Of a stretch of DNA of 64,000 nt, positions 1-12,305 are shown in pieces; within the stretch, counting starts at the first letter, position 1; each line of letters opens with the position of its first letter. The notes under the pieces are model-generated. The model was not told the origin of the DNA. It saw only the letters and a program-made list of their open reading frames with translations, and ran no database searches. Source of the stretch: Luzula sylvatica (Eukaryota; Streptophyta; Magnoliopsida; Poales; Juncaceae); NCBI GenBank assembly GCA_946800325.1, contig OX326957.1, forward strand, positions 21,701,007 to 21,765,006, in the 5' to 3' direction. The position numbers were made by a program, and so were the translations under genes.

Positions 1-12
1 AGCACTTCCAAC

Positions 13-525
13 TAGGAACGTCAAGGGGTCGGGTAAAACCCGAACTCGTAGGTACCCGATCCAAACAGAACATGTAATATCCGGAAAAAATACCCGCGGG
101 TCAGGTATTATCCGAAAAAATACCCGTTCCGGGTTACGGTTCGGATATGAAGGTTTATTCGAACCTGAAAAAAATATCCGAACCTGAAAAATACCCGAAA
201 ATATCTAATGATCCGAAAATTTGTGATGTTTTCTGAATTAATTATTTGTAATATTTGTATTTTTAACGTATTTTATACAAGTTGCTTGTTTATGTATATA
301 AAATTGTTGGTGATTTTATATATTTTTATGATAATTTTTAATTTAGTATTGGTGATTTTCGGGTAACGGGTTTGGCTTCGGGTATACCCGTTATCCGCAG
401 GTTCGTGTTCGGATATGATTTTTTACCCACGATTTTTTTGATTCGGGTTCGGATAATATCTGAAAATTCGGGTTCGGTTATGGAGAAGACTTACCCGAAC
501 CCGACACGCTCCGTTGACATCCATA
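13..525. mobile_element. Non-autonomous hAT-type MITE (copy 1)
   Basis: The ends are imperfect inverted repeats (TAGGAACGTCAA and TTGACATCCATA). The element is flanked by a perfect 8-bp direct repeat CTTCCAAC at 5-12 and 526-533, and 8-bp duplications are the hAT signature. Both ends are packed with short CGGGTT/ACCCG repeats, the kind of subterminal repeats hAT transposases bind in characterised elements; the core is AT-rich. There is no coding capacity. A diverged copy lies at 17124-18299. Confidence 0.8.
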
Positions 526-1020
526 CTTCCAACTTACCTAGAAGTACACGAACATTAAATAAATTTTCTAGGCTTTAGTAATTATCGATTGTTGAAATAT
601 AGCCAGATTAATATCCAAAAAATATATTCGTGTTCTAAACAATATATTATAATATATAATGATGAATTAAATTATAAATAATATATTATCACCAAATAAT
701 ATTATATATTGACACTAACAGTTTTACATGGACAATTAAAAATAATATAATATAAAACAATAATATAAATTAATATAGTAGCATATATTAATATAATGGT
801 ATCGCAATTAAGATTATATAGTAGCATATATTAATAATTAAAATGATGTATTAACACTTAAATTTTTGATATAATGACACGAATAAATAATGTATTAGTG
901 TTGCAAATAATAAATCAATATAGTATATTATGGTTGAAAATAATATAGTATATTGTCATAAAAAATGATATAATAATATCAACACATATATCGACAATGA
1001 AGTGGTATATCGAAGGGGTA
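526..1020. repeat. Segment duplicated at 18300-27016 (left copy)
   Basis: AT-rich, no gene. The sequence is nearly the same as 18300-18577, 19185-19308 and 26912-27005 read in order, once a hAT MITE and a Copia element are removed from the right copy. It therefore gives the empty-site state for both insertions. Confidence 0.85.
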
Positions 1021-1203
1021 ATATATATATATATATATATATATCCGTGTGTCCGTTTGTGTGTGTATGTGTGTTAAAAATAATGTTTACTCCTGTAGTT
1101 GATATAATGACACAAAAGTCATATGTCGGAATATAGAAATTAAACGTATGAATTCGATTGATTCAATTTAAACCGAATCAAGTAAGATCTAACTATATAT
1201 ATA

Positions 1204-1239
<36 letters not shown>

Positions 1240-1440
1240 AAAAGCAATGTTTACTCCTGTAATTGATATAATGACACAAAAGTTATGTGTCCGAATATAT
1301 AAATTAAACGTATGAATTCGATCGATTCAATTTAAACCAAATCAAGTAAGATCTAACTGAATTTGACTAGATTCAAACCGAATTGATGCGAACATAATTT
1401 TTAAACCGATTTTAAACCGAACCAAATAAATCCAAGTCGG
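1021..1440. repeat. TA and TG microsatellites with a local duplication
   Basis: A (TA)n run at 1021-1044 is followed by TG-rich sequence and about 150 bp that is then repeated after a second TA/TG run at 1191-1237. The second unit (about 1238-1435) matches 51365-51572, which continues the right-hand copy of this segment beyond the 24-kb insertion pile. No gene. Confidence 0.8.
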
Positions 1441-4064
1441 TCATGAATATCATAACTACGGTCACAAAAATAATAACACACACAAGTTAAAAAAAACATA
1501 AATATCATAATCATAGTTAGTCATTCATGATAAGCCGATAGTATGGTACGTAATATGTTTGTGTATAGTTCGAATCAAATATTTTCCAAGTCGGTCAAAT
1601 ATTCGGTCAAATAAAACAGAATACGTTAATAATTCGCCAATTCGCCAATTCATCTATAGTTAGCTTTATTTTACATAATACCGATACAATAATCCGGTAC
1701 ATAAAAATATATAAATATAAACTTTTTATTCATAAATAATCCAAAAAATATAATTACTTTATTAAATAATATTTATTTTATATTGAAATCATAAATTTAT
1801 AGATTATTATTGATGTTTTTTGGGTCTTAATTATTGTTCGAAATTTAAGTTTTTGTTATTTGTGTAAATATATATATATATATATAACGTTAAAATGATA
1901 TTATACATATTGGGAAAAAAATGTATTATACGAAAACATTTGTATTATACGTGTTTTTTTTTAATATAAACTATGTTGCACGGACACGGATACGAGTATC
2001 GTATCCGACACGATGCGGATACGACGATACGACAATTTTAAAAAAATCACACGATACGATACGTCTATTATATATATTATTTTATTATTTTATTAAATAT
2101 AATTTATATATTTAATACATTTATTTATTATATATTTGACATAAAATGTACTAAAAGTTTGTTTTTATAGAAATAACTTCTTATTAAGTAAATATTTATT
2201 TTATTTAGTTATTTACGTATACGTACTAAAAGTTTATTTTTTATTTTTTCTTGAAAAAATGATGTTTTAGTTATATATTGTGCATCTCGTACTAAAACAA
2301 TCATATTAAATCCGTTTTAATTAAACGATGTAATTTCGGATATTGTAATGGATACTATTACCTTAATTTATTATTTATTAAAAGATTTTGTCAAATGCAA
2401 AAAAATACAACAATATTAAACTGTATAAAAACATTATCTTTATTATGATATAAGAAAAATGAATATCACTATCTAAAACTCTTACACGGATAGTTGCATG
2501 ACCTAATAATAGTAATAATTATAATTATAATTATAATTATAATTATAATTACTTGTAATAAGAATAGATACAGAATATTCAAAACAATAATATCCAAATT
2601 ACAATTACGAATATATATATAATTGTACTTTTATAAAAAAAATGGTTCTATCTAATTTATTAGAAAATATTATTTAATATGTTTCCGAATATTTTTAATA
2701 TTTTGCAGTTACGATTTGATTATTGGCGTACATAATTCTTTTAGAAATATATTAATGTGCCCTCCACTTTCACTCCAGGACTCTTAATACGTCAATCAAT
2801 CGAAAAGTGATTAATTGAAGTAATTGTGATTAATTAGAGTGATTAACACACTAATTAACGAGTAATTGGCACGTCAATTGAATTTAATATGTAAATATTA
2901 GAACGTGCTAACTGACATGGTGATTCAACTAAACGAACAAATTAACCATTATATAGGAGAATACTCGCACTACACGGCGATTAATAATATTTTTCATTGT
3001 AATACAAAATACATATTTATATGATAATGCTGATAATATCATCTCATAATAACATTATTTGAACTCATTTATATATGATTATGTATATTGTGTATAAGTT
3101 TTATAATTATTTTACATTATGATAGCAACAAAAATCTATTTTTTTTTAATAAAATATTCACTCATATTAATGTCATTGTATAATAATATATGAGGTATAA
3201 CATGATTTTACAAAAATACATAACAAAAGATATTATTTCATAGTTGTCCACAATATTTGATACAAAATCAAATATAAAAATAATAAATCATACGACATAT
3301 GTAGTAACTTATTACTAATAATTTGTTATTGATTCAAAATGCAATGAAAAATATAAATAATATCAAACTTAATAGTGAGTAATTTAATAAATAATATACA
3401 AATTTTATTTAGCATAAACATAAACATAATTTTTTTATATCGTCTGATTTTTATAAAATTTATATTTTTAAAAATAACAATACTATTTGATAGGTGTTTA
3501 TAAGATCAGGAAGTTATTTAGATGGATATACTATTTTTTAATTTCTATTATTTAAAAAAAAAATTGATATTAAATTTGTTTGACAAAAACACAAATATAA
3601 TCAAATTAGTAATGTATGAGATTATTATAGTTATATGTTTTTCATTATATTTTTTACATAATATTTCTACATATTCAAATTATGGAAAATTTTATGTATA
3701 AATTATGCTAATATGAATGTCAAAATAAAGAGAAAATTAAAACAAATATATTTGATGAAATTTTAAAATAAAACTAATGTATGTTGTATGTTTTATAATA
3801 TTATATATTATATATTAAGTCATTAGTTTATTAGTATTTCATATATATATTTTTTTATCTTTCGTTGCATTCACATTTGATCATCTAATCTTATGTGAAA
3901 TGATAACCAATTGAATAAAATTAATCTAACATGAATATAGCCAATAGTAATAATTCATTTAATTAATGTATGATGATGCGGTTTTTCTAAGAATGCTTAA
4001 AGTATGATGTAAAATAAGGAGCACTTAATTGATTACAAACAAAATATGTTTATAAAAAATCCAA
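1441..4064. other. AT-rich intergenic DNA
   Basis: No convincing coding region. Visible items are a fragment rich in CGGATACG/CGATACGA words at about 1975-2070, probably the end of a decayed MITE, and a period-6 TATAAT microsatellite at 2516-2551. Confidence 0.7.
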
Positions 4065-4210
4065 TGTTTTAAATAATGGCGTCGTAGCAGCGCTATAGCG
4101 GATTTTCGTAGACAAACGCTAGACCGCTTTGTTCCACTGCAATGCTATATCGGACTGATATTGTATGAAGCGTACAAACGTAGCGGCGTTATATTATTTT
4201 TTTACAGAAC
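4065..4210. repeat. CGCTATAGCG-type repeat fragment
   Basis: A short GC-rich island with the words AGCGCTATAGCGG and GCTATATCGG sits after TTTTAAATAATGGCG. It resembles the better-preserved copy at 45331-45505, whose end reads GCGCCGCTATTTAAAACA. Probably a decayed MITE; class not determined. Confidence 0.5.
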
Positions 4211-4504
4211 ATTTGATTTCTCTTTATTTTTTAGCATCCGTGAATAAATTACTATTACTGCTAATTCAGTTTTTTTGTATCTATTTTAGTAAAGTTTTCT
4301 AAAGAACATTTTATTTATGTTATTATAATTTCACGTGTCAATGTCCCGAGCAATACATTTTCTCCAATATTTTTTGTATTTCTACTAGTTTTTTTTTATT
4401 ATTTTCTAATACAATTCAATTAATAATGATGTTTTTTTGTGCTTGAACATGTAATGAATGTAGGAAGTTTTGAGAGTACAGAATCAATAACAAAACCAGG
4501 GGTA

Positions 4505-4640
4505 TTTCTACTAGCTTGTGGCCCAGTGGTTGGATGTGAGACACAAGAAACCTTATGCTGTGAGAGGTTGTGGGTTCGAGTTCCATTGGCATCAATGGAT
4601 GGAGGACTACCGAGCCTTCTCCATTTACTCATTTTTTTTA
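4505..4640 (+). mobile_element. tRNA-derived SINE
   Basis: It has the two internal RNA polymerase III promoter boxes of a tRNA-type SINE: an A box TGGCCCAGTGG at 4519-4529 and a B box GGTTCGAGTTC at 4573-4583, about 45 bases apart. There is no tRNA cloverleaf, and a T-rich tail follows. It lies right where the nodulin-like pseudogene is cut at its 5' side. Boundaries are approximate and no target duplication was found. Confidence 0.6.
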
Positions 4641-4650
4641 CTCTGTAACT

Positions 4651-6191
4651 ACAGGTACTGCTTGCCGGCGCTGTACAGTGCTTCGTAGGATACCTCCCAA
4701 TCTTTCTCGCAGTTTCAGGCAAAATCCAACACGTGTCGCCATATGCAATATGCATTTCCATGCTAATTGCCGCACAAGCTCAGACCTTCTTCAACACTGC
4801 TGATGTGGTCACTGCTGATGCGGCACAAGCTCATGAAAGTAACTTTCTTTAAACTCGATTTTCTTCTCATTCTCTTTTAATTTACTTAATTTTGATTCTT
4901 TTATGTCTTTTTGTAATATAGGGGTTTTTGGGACTGAGTGGGGCAATACTTGTACAAATATACAGCACGTTTTTCGACGCAAAACCGAGTTTGTTCGTCT
5001 TATTGCTCGCAATACTCCCTTCTTCTCTCGCAATACTACTAATGTACTTCATTGATGTTTGCCCCAAAACCAATAATAATAATTATGACAAGAAGTTTCT
5101 AGATACTTTCTTGTTATCGCACTCTGTCTCGCCGGCTACCTCAGGCTCGTCATAATATCTAAAAATGTTATTACGGAAATACCCCTGGTGGCGCGATTCG
5201 TAATATTTGGAGTGCTTATGATGTTTGTCTTGTCTTTAGCCTTTATTGTTTTCAAGGCAGAGAGAGACGCTGACAAGGTGCTCGATGAAATTCACACTGA
5301 TCATGAAAGACTTGCTTTGCTACAAACTACAAAACCAGGTTTTTACTATTTCCCACTAATATTTAAATAGCGAAATTTACCAAAAATAAAAATCCTGTTC
5401 ATAACTAAATTTATACAATTTCTAATAATGCAAGGGCTTTCTTGCAATTTAGACCATTTTCTAAATCAAAACAATCCACAGGGAATCGTGTTCGATCAGA
5501 AGATGAAACCCTAAACCCGACACCAAATCTAAACCTTATAGAAGCCATGGGCAAAATCAACTTTTGGCTCCTATTCCTCGCCATGTCATGCGGGATGGGT
5601 TCGGGTCTCGCAACCGTTAACAACATTTCGCAAATCGGGTCCTCTTTAAATTACTCTGCTTCAGAATCCGCAACCCTAATTTCCCTCTGGAGTATCTGGA
5701 ACTTTCTAGGCCGTTTCGGGTCGGGTTACATCTCCGATTATTTTCTAAATTCCATTTCTACCCCTCGACCGTTATTCATCTCGATAACTTTGTTAATCAT
5801 GAGCGCGGGCCATTTGGTAATTTCGTTGGGCTTTAACGGGTCCCTTTATCTCGCGTCCGTTCTGGTCGGGTTGTGTTACGGGTCGCAATGGAGTTTAATG
5901 CCGAGCGTCACGAGCGAAATATTTGGTTTAACGCATTTTGGAACGATATTTAATACCGTTGCGATCGCGAGTCCTATTGGTTCGTACATTTTGTCGGTTA
6001 GGGTTGTGGGGTATTTTTATGATTTGGAATCGAGTGATGGAAATGTTTGCGTGGGGAGAAAATGTTTCGGGTTGGCTTTTGGGATAATGGGTTGTGTTTG
6101 TTTTGTTGGGTCGGGTTTGGCTTTCGGGTTGTTTTGTAGGACGCGGGCTTTTTATAAGGATGTTGTTCATGCTAGGTTGAAAATGATTTGA
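4651..6191 (+). pseudogene. Nodulin-like MFS transporter pseudogene (NFD4-like)
   Basis: Family: plant nodulin-like (PF06813) plus MFS membrane transporters, normally about 550-600 residues with 12 helices. Visible in order: LAGAVQCFVGYLPIFLAVSG, then QHVSPYAICISM and QTFFNTADVVTA (4653-4805), then after an intron ending at 4920 GFLGLSGAILVQIYSTFF and MYFIDVCPK, then AGYLRLVIISKNVITEIP to LALLQTTKP, and a final intact exon (about 5481-6191) with SEDETLNP, FWLLFLAMSCGMGSGL, ISLWSIWNFLGRFGSG, SEIFGLTHFGTIFN and ASPIGSYILS. Breaks: the first about 70 residues are missing (cut at GGTAC near 4651); the stretch normally between NTADVVTA and the intron is replaced by unrelated sequence with a frame change (4805-4837); and a frameshift lies near 5107. 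The last exon alone reads 5442-6191 without a stop. Family assignment is from memory of conserved motifs. Confidence 0.8.
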
Positions 6192-9100
6192 TTTGTAAGT
6201 TCTTTTTCGTTAGGAAATTTTGTTTTGTAAAAAGTCTGTAAGGTTCGATTTGTTTTTTTTTTTTTATCTTGAGTGAGTTGTATATTTTTTAAATATTTCG
6301 GTAGTAATAAAGGGTATATTTGTGAATATTACGTTATTGAAGCATGTTAATGGGTTTACAGACAAAAATACAACGTGGTTGGATGTTAAATTTGCTATTG
6401 ATTTTTGGTTGAGTAGTATTCTTTTTGCCGCAATAAATGCTAGTTATTTGTTTTTTAATTGTTTAATTAATTTCTTGTAATTAAATAAAAAAAATTGTAG
6501 CATATATGTATTAATTTGCCGATTTTTTATTTTCAAGTCTAACAAAAATCGTGTTTTACACGAACGTTTGCATAGATGAATATTTGTCGGTTCGCATTTT
6601 TTTATTAGAATTTTTCGTCGTATTGAAAACCACACAATACGAATTATAAACGAACGTATCCGCACCGTATTATTGTCGTATTTCGAATAACTGATTATGG
6701 TTGTGAGTAGACGAGATTATTCTTCGCTTCATTTTGGCAAAAGAAATTTGGACAAATAATTTAAAAGAACAATTGTATGTAATTCTACAAAATCTTAATG
6801 TATCACAACCATTGGTAGTCATTTGTGATACACCAATAATACAAAACAAAATACGTTCGTGTATAATTGGAATAAAACGTTTTTCGAACCAATCAAATAT
6901 TCGGTCAAATAAAATTAAATGCATTATTAATTGGTCAATTCGGCTATTCGTCAATAGTTAAGACTTACGTCACTTATTATATATAATACATGTACAATAA
7001 TTGAGTACAAAAAAATAAATGAGTGTAATTTCTTTATTCATAAATAATCGAGAATAATAATTATTTTGTTAAATAATAATTATTTTAGTTCAAAATCATA
7101 AATTTGTAGATTCTTATTAATATTTTAGTTGTCTAATCCTTGTCTGAATTTTAATTTATAATTTATTACCAAAATCATAAATACAAAATCATAATTTGCA
7201 AACAAAACAAAAAAAGTTAAGACTTGAAATTACCAAAAAAAACAAATAAATAAATATCTCCGTCCATTAACTCAAAATGGAAATATATAAAATTGTGGAC
7301 AATACTTGCCGCGAAACGTATCAATTAATTACAAAAAAAAAAAACTAAATATGCGCAACAATTTGGATGAGGGTCTCAAACCAGCCCAGGTCAGATAGCT
7401 CTTCTCGACCTCCTCAAGACCGTTGACATATAATCCATTGATAAATATTGAAATGCGGTCGCTACATGAGGAACTTAATATTCCATCGTGCGATCGAAAT
7501 GACTTTTGAGTGCAACTTCTTTCTCGGCGATTCAGCATTCCAAAATATCAGGCCACGTTCTTAGCCGATTGCAATCGTCAAAAACATGTCTAACACAATG
7601 TAAGCTCGTCATGGATCGAACCATTGGCTGAATAGGCTCCACAGATCCCTGTTTTATCAATACAATTAAATCACATGTATATCAAAAGTAACGAAAAAAG
7701 AAACTTGACCTTTTTATCCCTTTGCGTAACGTCCTCGCAGTCCCGAAAGGCTATTCCTGGAATTAACTCAACATTGTTATTAAACTCTTTCACTGTCTTG
7801 GTAGAATCACCGGATTGTGCCGTCTCGATTTCCTGATTATGCGATAAGATATTGTTTAGCAAACTTTGTAGTAAAATAATTAGAGGTGGCAAACGGGCGG
7901 GTTCGGGCGGTTTCGGGCTAAACCCATCGGGTTTCGGGTTAATTATCGGATTCGGATTTTTTCGGGTTAAGTCAACTCGGATCAGGTCGGGTTCTGCTCG
8001 GGTCATATTTGGTCGGATCAATTTCGAGTTGAAATTATAGTTGGGTCGGATTTTCATATTCGGGATGATTCGGACTCGGGTTAAATAGGGATTTCGGATT
8101 TAATCGGATACGGGTTCGTTCCGGATTCGGATTCTTTCGGAATTCGGGTTAGTTAAATTCGGGTTGTGTCGGGTTTTTTTAATGATCCACTAAATTTTTT
8201 TTTCTTCGAAATATTGGATAAAAAACTAAAATTATTATTCAAATCATTATAACTTCCTTTTCCAATTATAATTTAAATAATAATATAGTGATGACTTGGT
8301 TTCCTGGTTTTTAAAGTAGGGCCCCATCTTCTTTCCTCCCCTTACGAATGAGATTAGAACACCTCCTTCAAAAAAAAATTAATTTTCCTTCAAAAAAAAA
8401 AAAAAATTAGTTTATGAATTATGTGAACCTCGTCCGTAAATAATATTTGTATTCAGAGAAACAATCTTTCTAATCGGGTCAACTCGGGTTAATATGATTT
8501 GAATCGGGTCAATTTCGGATCGGGCTATTTGGGTTCGGACTTGTCAGTCTTGAATTTATCGGGTTTCGGACAACTCGGATTCGGATCGAGTTGGGTCGGA
8601 CTACTATGTAACACCGGGTCAATTTTGGGTCGGATTTCTCGGGTTCGAGTCGGTCGGGTTCGGTCGTTTGAATTTTCTAAAATTTTTGGGTCGCGGACGA
8701 GCCGGACCTCGGGCGAGTCGGGCGGTTTTTTCGGATTCGGGCTGCATTTGCCACCTCTAAAAATAATGAATTCCATTTTCATCTTTAAAAAATTCAAACC
8801 TCTAGTTGGGAGAGGTAATCCAGGTCGTCAATTAAGTAATCAATGGAGAGGATGCTATAATGGCTAATTAATTTTAAATTAAATTCGAATTTGTTAATTA
8901 CTGAATGTCTCGTTAGATTAGCAACTCACAATAATAGTTGATTGCCTCCATTATCTTATGATATTTTTTTTTAAAATTTAGTAATAGCCAAAATTGCACG
9001 ATACACACAAATTAGTATACCAGAAGTCGCTAGCCTTGTGATTGTGAATAATTGCGGGCAGTTAGAACATTCACGACAAATGCGAAGAACGACAATATAT

Positions 9101-10157
9101 ATATATTTTATGTAGTTTGACAAATTTGATATATTTGGGGAATAAATATAGTTTCGGTGTACTCCTTATATATAGAGATGAATGATAAGGTACTTCATGA
9201 AGTTTTTGCTTCTTAACCGACTGTTAACACCAATTCTATTGCAAAATTCATGCAAAAATTTTTTCCAAAAATAAAATAAAAGGTTCAAGAAAATTGCACA
9301 TTGCAAAAATAAAAATTAAATATTGATTTATAATATTTCACCGAAAAGCTTTTATTTTGAAAACTTCTATTAGGCGTGGGGAGGTCTGGTTTTGTATTGG
9401 AATGAGATTTGTTACATGTACATTTGCAAAAAGAAAACAAATATATGAAAGATCACTATTTTTCTAATACTCGAGAAAATTTATTTTATGTGGGAATTAT
9501 CAAGAGGCCTTCTACTTTGCCATCTCATTTCTTCCACATTTTTCCTACACTAATTAATTTTATAATTAGCATAATAAATTATTGATTAATTTATAGTTAA
9601 CTATTTTGCAATATTCATCATTAATTTTTAATTGGTAGGAATCTTAATTATATATTAAACTTTTAGTAACTATGCATTAATTGTTAAATCACTTTGCTAA
9701 TTATAAAATTAATTAGTGTAGGAAAAATATAGGCAAAATGAGGGGACCAAGTAGAATTTCCAATTATCAATTATGTCCTAGGCCAATTTGATTGAACTTG
9801 AATTATTTGATTCGTTCATTTCATATCATATGTGCATATCATATGTGCAGAGTGTACGTGTCTTTCATTTGGTGTATTATATGTTTACGTCCTGAAAATA
9901 AGACATTGAATGAAAATTTGGATCATATCGTCAAGGTGTATGACTTTGATAGTACGACTGTGGATCAAAATAAATGTCACTCTAAACTATACCTGTTTAT
10001 ACATAGAAGACGAACATGCCGAAGATACATAATATATTAACGGACTAATGATTACATTTTATTAATCATGAACACATGATTATCATGTCGGCAACATAGA
10101 TATACGTAAATGAACCATAGCCATGTATACTAACTAGATTGATAACATGTAACATGA
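6019..10157. repeat. Tandem duplication, copy A
   Basis: From ATGATTTGGAA inside the last exon of the nodulin-like pseudogene to ATGTAACATGA this block is repeated directly at 10154-13402 and, without its far end, at about 60650-64000. The A/B junction shares only ATGA with both parents, as expected of end joining with microhomology. Apart from the pseudogene end and the MITE at 7881-8759, the block holds AT-rich DNA, an inverted repeat around CGTTCGTGTATAATT (6600-6880) and a minus-strand fragment that is better seen in copy B. Confidence 0.9.
7881..8759. mobile_element. Non-autonomous hAT-type MITE in copy A
   Basis: Termini TAGAGGTGGCAAACGGG and GCATTTGCCACCTCTA form inverted repeats. The perfect 8-bp target duplication AAAATAAT lies at 7873-7880 and 8760-8767. 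Copy B has one AAAATAAT and no insert (about 12268-12275), so the empty site is in the same window. Both arms consist of CGGGTT/TCGGG iterations with an AT-rich centre. The apparent reading frames here are by-products of that repeat. Confidence 0.92.
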
Positions 10158-10326
10158 TTTGGAATCAAGTGATGGAAATGTTTGCGTGGGGAGAAAATGT
10201 TTCGGGTTGGCTTTTGGGATAATGGGTTGCGTTTGTCTTGTCGGGTCGGGTTTGGCTTTCGGGTTGTTTTGTAGGACGCGGGCTTTTTATAAGGATGTTG
10301 TTTATGCTAGGTTGAAAATGATTTGA
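10158..10326 (+). pseudogene. Nodulin-like transporter, 3' end only
   Basis: The last about 55 codons of the transporter (ESSDGNVCVGRKCFGLAFGI in copy A) with the same stop context. The piece starts abruptly at the duplication junction, so it has no promoter or start of its own. Confidence 0.85.
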
Positions 10327-10539
10327 TTTGTAAGTTCTGTTTCGTTAGGAAATTTTGTTTTGTAAAAGGTCTGTAAGGTTCTATTTGTTTTTTTTTTTAT
10401 CTCGAGTGAGTTGTATATTTTTTAAATATTTCGGTAGTAATAAAGGTTATATTTGTGAATATTATGTTATTGAAGCATGTTAATGGGTTTACAGACAAAA
10501 ATACAACGTGGTTGGATGTCAAATTTGCTATTGATTTTT

Positions 10540-10756
10540 TTTTTTTTTTTTTTGAAGGAGCTCAATTTTTGCATTAATTAAAAATTAAAATATTACATCT
10601 GAGGATCACAACTCTACTATAGTTAGAGCGCTGAGAAAAAAATTAACAACTACGTATTCCTTACTTACTACTACTAATTGCTAAAATAATCAGCAATTGT
10701 CCATCCATTTGATTACCTCGTCCGAGATCATTGAAGCTAGTAAGGTCGTCGAGACG
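10540..10756 (-). mobile_element. 5'-truncated LINE tail with poly(A)
   Basis: A T-run (10540-10553, the poly(A) seen from the other strand) followed by about 200 bp that copies A and C lack. The 13-bp sequence GCTATTGATTTTT flanks it on both sides (10527-10539 and 10757-10769) and occurs once in copy A near 6399. That is the target-site duplication of L1-type retroposition. Too short to show protein domains. Confidence 0.85.
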
Positions 10757-11903
10757 GCTATTGATTTTTGGTTGAGTAGTATTCTTTTTGCCGCAATAAA
10801 TGCTAGTTATTTTTTTTTAATTGTTTAATTAATTTCTTGTAATTAAATAAAAAATTTGTAGCATATATGTATTAATTTGCCGATTTTTTCTTTTCAAGTC
10901 TTTAACAAAAATCGTGTTTTACACGAACATTTGCATAGATGAATATTTGTCGGTTCGCATTTTTTTATTCGGATTTTTCGTCGTATTGAAAACCGCACTA
11001 TATGAATTATACACGAACGTATCCGCATCGTATTATTGTCGTAATTCGAATAACTGATTATGGTTGTGAGTAGACAAGAGATTATTCTTCGCTTCATTTT
11101 GGCAAAAGAAATTTGGACAAATAATTTAAAAGAACAATTGTATGTAATTCTACAAAATCTTAATGTATCACAACCATTGGTAGTCATTTGTGATACGCCA
11201 ATAATACAAAACGAAATACGTTCGTGTATAATTGGAATAAAATGTTTTTCGAACCGATCAAATATTTGGTCAAATAAAATGAAATGCATTATTAATTGGT
11301 CAATTCGGCTATTCGTCAACAGTTAAGACTTACGTCACTTATTATATATAATACATGTACAATAATTGAGTACAAAAAAGTAAATGAGCATAATTTCTTT
11401 ATTCAGAAATAACCGAGAATAATAATTATTTTGTTAAATAATATTTATTTTAGTTCAAAATCATAAATTTGTAGATTCTTATTAATATTTTAGTTGTCTA
11501 ATCCTTGTCTGAATTTTAATTTATAATTTATTACCAAAATCATAAATACAAAATCATAATTTGCAAAGAAAACAAAAAAAAGTTAAGACTTGAAATTACC
11601 AAAAAAAATAAAATAAATAAATATCTCCGTCCATTAACTGAAAATGGAAATATATAAAATTGTGGACAATACTTGCCGCGAAATGTATCAATTAATTACA
11701 AAAAAAGAAACTAAATATGCGCAACAATTTGGATGAGGGTCTCAAACCAGCCCATGTCAGATAGATCTTCTCGACCTCCTCAAGACCGTTGACATATAAT
11801 CCATTAATAAATATTGAGATGCGGTCGCTACATGAGGAACTAAATATTCCATCGTGCGATTGAAATGCCTTTTGAGTTCAACTTCTTTCTCGGCGATTCA
11901 GCA

Positions 11904-12305
11904 TTCCAAATTATCAGGCCAAGTTCTTTGCCGATTGCAGTCGTCAAAAACATGTCTAACACAATGTAAGCTCGTCATGGATCGAACCATTGGCTGAATA
12001 GGCTCCACATATCCCTGTTTTATCAATACCATTCACAATTAAATCACATGTATATCAAAAAAAAAAGAGAAAAATATCAAAAGTAACGAAAAAAGAAACT
12101 TGACCTTTTTATCCCTTTGCGTAACGTCCTCGCAGTCCCGAAAGGCTATTCCTGGAATTAACTCAACATTGTTATTAAACTCTTTCACTGCCTTGGTAGA
12201 ATCACCGGATTTCCCCGTCTCGATTTCCTGATTACGCGATAAGATAATGTTTAGCAAACTTTGTAGTAAAATAATGAATTCCATGTTCATCTTTAAAAAA
12301 TTCAA
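11904..12305 (-). other. Unrecognised two-exon fragment, conserved in copies A, B, C
   Basis: On the minus strand a reading frame with SGDSTKAVKEFNNNVELIPG and FRDCEDVTQRDKK runs into GT, and after an AG at about 12016 a second frame reads VEPIQPMVRSMTSLHCVRHV and stops. The equivalents are at 7545-7860 (cut upstream by the MITE) and 62160-62557, with few differences. I do not recognise the protein; the copies are young enough that conservation alone does not prove function. Confidence 0.35.

Noticed and set aside
4519..4583. tRNA gene
   Set aside because: A and B boxes are present but the stems do not pair into a cloverleaf and the context is that of a SINE.
4667..4695. A frameshift near 4690 in the nodulin-like pseudogene (reading LPALYSAS)
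   Set aside because: The alternative frame LAGAVQCFVGY fits the N-terminal nodulin region and continues in frame, so no shift is needed there.
8499..8867. 122-codon Gly/Arg-rich frame
   Set aside because: Reading through the CGGGTT repeats of a hAT MITE.
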